Shown: piece by piece, positions 58,972 through 64,000 of the stretch
Numbering within the stretch: position 1 is the stretch's first letter
Layout of the letters: every line of letters starts with the position of its first letter
Assembly (NCBI GenBank): GCA_963920765.1
Contig: OY987247.1
Coordinates: 12,186,471-12,250,470 of the forward strand
Source: Ulota crispa
Taxonomy: Eukaryota > Streptophyta > Bryopsida > Orthotrichales > Orthotrichaceae
Direction: 5' to 3'
Length of the DNA stretch: 64,000 bases
Notes under the pieces: model-generated
Databases searched by the model: none
What the model saw: the letters and a program-made list of their open reading frames with translations, nothing else
Told to the model about the DNA's origin: nothing
Translations under genes and position numbers: made by a program

Positions 58972-59345
58972 ATAAAACTATGGAATGATGTGCAACTGTC
59001 CTCCTGGCAATCTTGCAAAGATGGATGGCCCCTAGATACTTGGAAAGCAATGTCTTCAGCGTCAGCAAGTGTGAAGTCCTCTAGATCATATTGATGGAGG
59101 ATGGCAATGTGGTCTACTTCACCGCTTGGCACATGCACCTCTTGCCCATTGTTGATAAGGACCACGTACATGAGCTGAGGTTGGTCACTGCAAACGTATG
59201 AGTGTATAGCAAGTCCAGGAACCCACGCTAACGTGTCATTGATTTTTTCCTCATGTACTTTTGCTGTGAGAATTGACGCTGGGAAATGCACTAGCTTGGG
59301 AGTATTCATTGCAGCAAATTCTGTACTTGGCAACAAAGTGCACAC
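58968..59345 (-). other. Unrecognised open frame upstream of the piggyBac relic
   Basis: 125 codons containing LVHFPASILTAKVHEEK and a V-rich stretch ending EVHVPSGEVDHI, reminiscent of a small Tudor/Agenet-like barrel, which is only an impression. A donor-like CAA then GTATCT near 59036 and an acceptor near 58949 could join it to the piggyBac N-terminus. I cannot assign a function. Confidence 0.3.
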
Positions 59346-61593
59346 GCTCTAGTACTTGCTTTGCCATGGCAATATGCAATGTTGGTTGGGAGCTTCCATT
59401 GCACTATATGTGGGAGACAGGATGCAACACTCACTGCTTTGCAAATCCGTCTGTGCAACCATGGGCACATACAAAGAATATTGCACATGACTTGGCATGC
59501 TTGCCATGACTGTAAGTTCATTGTCTCCACAAATGTTGTTGACCTTTTCTTTCCCTTTCCAAGATTGCTGCGTATTGTTGTTTGACAATGTCAGTGTCAT
59601 TTTTGCAGATCACGACAAAGTGATAGCAGTAGTTTATGTTGCAATTGAAATGAAGCTACAGAGAACGTCTTCTTCCTTTGAATAGTTACGTGCGCTATTG
59701 ACTACATAGACTGTGTTTGGACAAACTACTATCAATCAACTGGACACGGAGGACACGCACACTTGGCATAGGCACAATGGTGCAGAGGTGCCCAACCATA
59801 GTAAAAATTGGAGGGCGTGATTTAAATTATTGCTAAACCCCTTTCAATGTCCTTCCGGTACTCTCTCCCTCCACCCCAATATACGGACACAGTGGTAACA
59901 AAATAAGAAACGTAATCCACGTGGTGTGTCTTTCCTCTTAACTCCTCTTGTCACTTTTCTACGGAGTAACTTTTGCTTGTCAAGTAGTCCTAGTATTTGT
60001 CGAGTTTGGTGGTCGCTTGCTCCAATGGATGTGGCCTAGTGACGTACGTTTTCTTGAACATATGGCAACCAAGATGGTTGTTGATTATGCGGCATAACCA
60101 CAATTGCCATGAGAAATGTCTGTCATTATTGTTACAGGCATGTGGTTTTCAAATAATGTGCACATTAGGTGGTACTCTTGTCACAAAAATAGCACATGCA
60201 TGTGAGTTTCATTGTGATTTTGGAATGATAAGCTTCATCAAAGAATTGGCTTGCAATTCCCACCCTAAACAATATCAAGTAGACACATAAACGTAGTATT
60301 GTTTGCATATAGAGGATTGTGTATGTGTAATTGTTTGTTCATGGAACAGGTATGCACAAAAAAATTCTAGTCTCATTGTGTACAATGAACAATGGGCATC
60401 CAACAATCTCCTACAGAATGCGTGTGTTCAAAAATCAAAAGCTTACCTTATGCCTTTCTATTCTGACGGGGTGTGACTGACATTCTGTAGATGGTGCTGA
60501 TCAAGTGTGCATTACGTCGAAGCAATAAAGTCTGAAGAGCCATAGGAAAGTCTGAAGGGCCACAGTGAATTACTACATCATTCACTACCTTGAATAAAGA
60601 AGAAGCTAGGGACGTGAACAAAGGACATGAAAGATCAGAAGGTATGAATCATGACATATGCAGCAATTTTTTGAATAAGAAAAATGCAAACTCATGACAT
60701 TGCTTACAAATAGACTATGCACAACAAAAGGGTGTCCTTCCAGTCATGTTCTCATGAATACATACAATGCATACGGGATCATACTACACATTGAACTACA
60801 TAGACATTGTTGTTCTTTGTACTCTTATGGCAGTTGCACAAGTGATGAGCAAGTTTCTTTTTGTCGAGACCATGAATGTAGCTGCCAATTACAACGCTTG
60901 TTTCCCATGACGGTTGTGCTTTGACATCAATGAGTCGATGAATGTTTGGCAAGTTGCAGATATTTCCTGGCAAATTATTTTCCTTCACAATTTGGAGTCT
61001 CACTCTATGTTGCAGTAATTCATATTTTTCTACAAGAGTGATGCTTTGCACACACAAAGAGCCTCCACTTTGCATTGCATTGATGAATTTCTAAAAATGC
61101 ATCTTCGGCACTAATGGCAAAGGTAGTATACTTCTTGTTTTCAATTTTCTTACCCTTGGAGACAAACTGTACAGTGCCGAGTGTCATTCTTCCTACAAAA
61201 AGACTTTTCATATATAACTTTCAATGTTTTCACACAGTGGCACTCATGGAACATGCTTCGAGGATAATAACTACTTTTGGCACCCACCTGACGTCAGCAC
61301 ATTGTACTAGGAGTGCTGCCCAAGCTCTACAGCATAGTATGAAAATTTTAGGCTTCTGCCCTAAAATTGTCATTAGACAAGCAAAAATTTCATGTTTTCA
61401 GTACACTCTTCACCCTCTAAATTTCTCAGAAAATGATGCGACTCCAAATGGGTGTGAGTCTTTGCACTTTGGGTACAGAACAATGGTACTTATCCACAGA
61501 AAAAAGGATGGATGAAAAACTATTGTCATTCGTGAGATATAGGGTTTCTTCTTTGTTCGTCATCCAAAATGTGGACGTTGGTGCACTTAGGGG
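59346..61593. other. Region between the piggyBac relic and a TTAA end
   Basis: Minus-strand frames at 61211-61020 and 61075-60779 overlap in different frames and read like a frameshifted coding piece (VRLQIVKENNLPGNICNL, WETSVVIGSYIHGLD), but I recognise no family. They may belong to the same transposon or be chance. Confidence 0.25.
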
Positions 61594-61597
61594 TTAA
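61580..61597. mobile_element. Isolated TTAA-type terminus (right end)
   Basis: GGTGCACTTAGGGGTTAA: in reverse TTAACCCCTAAGTGCACC, matching the ends of the TTAA-bounded elements. It lies on the side expected for the 5' end of the piggyBac-like gene. No left partner was found. Confidence 0.45.
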
Positions 61598-62654
61598 ATG
61601 CGGCTAGAGCCCAAATTAGGCTAAATTAATCTAAGATGGTAAAAAAATAAACATGAGGGACATTATTTATCAATCTCCTCAACAATAGTTGTAACTTACT
61701 TTTGTTCTAGTTCTAGGTGATCAACACAAACATATTTTTCAAATTTTGACTTCCATTCTTGTTTTTTTGTTTGAGACATTCCCTTGATTTTGATTGTGAT
61801 CTTTTTGAAAGTTTGGGGAATTCCCTTAATTTTAGTATGGCATTTTTTAAATGTTGTGTCCACAATAATAACTCCCAATGCTTCACTTAAGGTAACCTTG
61901 TAACCACCAACAAGAAAAACCAAAAGAATTATTGTTTTTTGTTGTAAGCACAGAATCTTAACAGAAATGAGCAAAGATGTTGCTTCATGACTACAATGAT
62001 TGAGACATAATAAAAATGTATAAGTATAAAAAGAGGTGATTAAAACATTCTTGGTTGCAAGCATGATACTAGCAAATAATCTAAGATACTATGTTGTATT
62101 CTACAGTACCCTAAAGAAAGAGTACACAAGTCCCTCCTATAGGATTTAAAGAAGTTTGTATTATAAATAAATTAGTTTTGGCAAAATAAACATATCATCT
62201 TGTTTAAAGGCACAAACTTAATGACAATGTATGAGTCAAATAACAAAACTAATTTCCATAACAAAATATATATTTTACTAAATTTGGTCATAATCACCCT
62301 AACATTAAAATCTCTATGGATTATTTTTTGAATATTTTTGGAAATGTTTGTTTGAAACAAAGATGTGCATATGGATGTCTCCTACATATCTATGCAACCA
62401 AATCTCAAAAATTCATCACCAATGTTTTTTAATCTATTTTCTAGCAAAACCATGATTTTGACACCAAAAAAATTACCAAAAATAGGATTTTGGTTTTTAG
62501 TAACTAAAATTTGGTATGCTTGATCATGATTGCACAAGGTTCACATACAAAAAATCTGAGGATAAAATGCTAATTGTGTTTTTTGTTATACCAACTTTTA
62601 TGGATACCGTGAGATGGACTTATGTACTCTTTCTTTTGGGTACTGTACATTCCT
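61598..62654. other. AT-rich intergenic DNA
   Basis: No gene, RNA or repeat recognised. Confidence 0.4.
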
Positions 62655-62852
62655 TCAATGACCATAGGGCATAGTATATACGTTGTCATATAATTAGCAT
62701 TTGCTATCAACAAGAAGTTTGAATTTGGGATCTCAAATAGTTTAATAGAACCGCGTTTATCTATATTTCAACTTCTTTGTTAATCTCAAATTTAGTAAAG
62801 GTGTGAAACCATTCCAAATACAAGAAAAAAACCTCATATTATAATGGTTGCA
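62655..62852 (-). mobile_element. Truncated inverted copy of the 235-bp TTAA-bounded MITE
   Basis: Reverse complement of the interior of 62870-63103 (CCATAGGGCATAGTATATACGT, AACCGCGTTTATCTATATT, CATTCCAAATACAAG), without intact TTAA ends. With its neighbour it makes a 450-bp imperfect palindrome. Confidence 0.7.
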
Positions 62853-62869
62853 ACAGCACATGTAGATGT

Positions 62870-63103
62870 TTAACCCTTAAACGTTAAAAAGGCCCTTTGC
62901 GACCAGTACAATATGGGGTGTTTTTCTTGTATTTGGAATGGATTCACACCTATACTACATTTGAGATCAACCAAGAAGTTGGAATATAGATAAATGCGGT
63001 TCTACTGAGCTATTTGAGATCCCAAGTTAAAATTTCTTGTTGGCAGCAAATGCCAAATATATGGCAACGTATCTACTATGCCCCCTTGACGTTTAGGGGT
63101 TAA
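62870..63103 (+). mobile_element. TTAA-bounded MITE (234 bp)
   Basis: Left TTAACCCTTAAACGTTAAA, right in reverse TTAACCCCTAAACGTCAAGG. The interior GCGACCAGTACAAT and TTTTTCTTGTATTTGGAATGG matches the copy at 46364. A second TTAA follows 7 bp further right. Confidence 0.75.
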
Positions 63104-63137
63104 GGGTTAACAAACTCAAAATTTAGTAGATCAATAA

Positions 63138-63155
63138 GAGTATATATATATATAT

Positions 63156-63210
<55 letters not shown>

Positions 63211-63223
63211 TATATATATATAT
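63138..63223. repeat. (TA)n microsatellite
   Basis: About 85 bp of TA with a few TACATA and GTA variants. Confidence 0.95.
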
Positions 63224-63356
63224 AATTTATTGTAAAGAGTTTACTACAAAACATAGAGGCAAAAAGAAATTCCTATGCCCTTCATACTTTCACATTGTTG
63301 CAAGGCCTTTTTTTACTTCTCACCAAGTTAATTTGCCAACTATAGGCTCTTTATAA

Positions 63357-63485
63357 AATACAAGGAAATCGTGGTCAAATCTACAAAAAGTTGACAAGGA
63401 TTGTGACCTAATCTACATTATACTGTAGATTAGGTCACAATCTTTGTCAACTTTTTGTAAATTTGATCACGGTTTCCTTGTAGTG
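63357..63485. mobile_element. Foldback element with a CACTA-type right end
   Basis: Arms of about 58 bp are almost perfect inverses (ACAAGGAAATCGTGGTCAAAT, AAAAAGTTGACAA, ATTGTGACCTAATCTACA). The right end in reverse is CACTACAAGG; the left pentamer is lost. The transcript would form a long hairpin. Confidence 0.7.
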
Positions 63486-63742
63486 AATTTAATAGATTTT
63501 AAAAGTCTTAGAATGAAAGGAAACTAGTACTTGTCTGTAGATCCACTTCCATTAAATTTATTATTTTTCAAGTTCAATAGTATGTACACTTATGAAATTA
63601 AGGAAAATGAAAATTAAGCTATTTTGGTTGTAGAGAATCTTCTAACATGAAGATATTTACCTCAATACATGAAAAAGAAAAAACATTTGCTTTTGTTGAT
63701 ATATTTATAAAAAAATGAATTCCATGACACAAACATCTATTT

Positions 63743-64000
63743 TTAACCCCTAAAGAACTGATTGTCTGTTTGGGGGACTAATGGGATTTTGGGCATGTAC
63801 CTATGGTTAAACTACTTTATGTGATTTTTTGAAACTTTTATGGAAGGTGGGGAATTTAAAGATTTACACAGACGCCTAATTTTTTCTTCATTCAAACATT
63901 TTTGAAGAAGTAAAAAATGAATTTCTGAAAATTTGGGGAGGTTGGGCAATCCGGGCAGCCCAATTTTTTTCAAAATAAAAATCTGAAATTGGTTCTTTGG
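63743..64000. mobile_element. TTAA-bounded element, cut by the window end
   Basis: TTAACCCCTAAAGAACTG, then GGGGGACTAATGGGATTTTGGG and TGATTTTTTGAAACTTTTATG, the same order as in the element at 109. Only the left part is in the window. Confidence 0.6.

Overview
The window looks like nuclear DNA of a land plant with a large, repeat-rich genome. Two intron-containing plant genes are clear, both on the minus strand: a plastid-targeted EPSP synthase (8 coding exons, 3170-9512) and an auxin-receptor F-box/LRR protein of the TIR1/AFB family (3 coding exons, 47384-50312). All inferred introns are GT-AG and all exon phases join. Sequence divergence from the Arabidopsis proteins I know suggests a non-seed plant (lycophyte, fern or bryophyte), but this is an inference and I cannot name the species. 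No bacterial, organellar, rRNA or tRNA gene was recognised.

Nearly everything else is DNA transposon. From 14154 to 38426 lies one 24.3-kb CACTA (En/Spm) element with CACTAGTACAAAA termini and a TGA target duplication. It carries two decayed genes: a TNP1-like gene on the minus strand (about 15.5-18.0 kb) and a tnp2/DUF4218/DUF4216 transposase on the plus strand (about 32.9-37.2 kb). Between them is an array of roughly 110-bp repeats. A second, gene-less 6.5-kb CACTA element (18470-24951) inserted into this array with a GAT duplication, and the flanks rejoin to the normal repeat unit. Arrays of AGTTGTAGTTG-like subterminal motifs mark the ends of both elements.

At 56664-58971 there is a decayed piggyBac-type transposase (DDE domain and C-terminal Cys/His finger), unusual for a land plant. 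Scattered through the window are at least eight small elements with inverted TTAACCCC(T)AAAG-type termini, flanked by or ending in TTAA, the target site of piggyBac transposons. They look like non-autonomous piggyBac relatives. I consider this pair, transposase relic plus TTAA-bounded MITEs, the most interesting content.

Other small elements fall into clear families: TA-flanked MITEs with AGGTAGG termini (five paired copies), PIF/Harbinger (Tourist-like) MITEs with a TTCACACT/TTCAGACT core and 3-bp duplications, a Mutator-like MITE with a 9-bp duplication, CACTA foldbacks, and a 240-bp GCTATTT-ended family. Several sit inside introns of the two genes or inside each other.

Tandem repeats are also frequent: a 67-bp minisatellite in EPSPS intron 1, a 46-51-bp array just upstream of EPSPS, and a 22-bp array in TIR1 intron 1. 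The remaining intergenic DNA is AT-rich and shows no coding signal that I trust.
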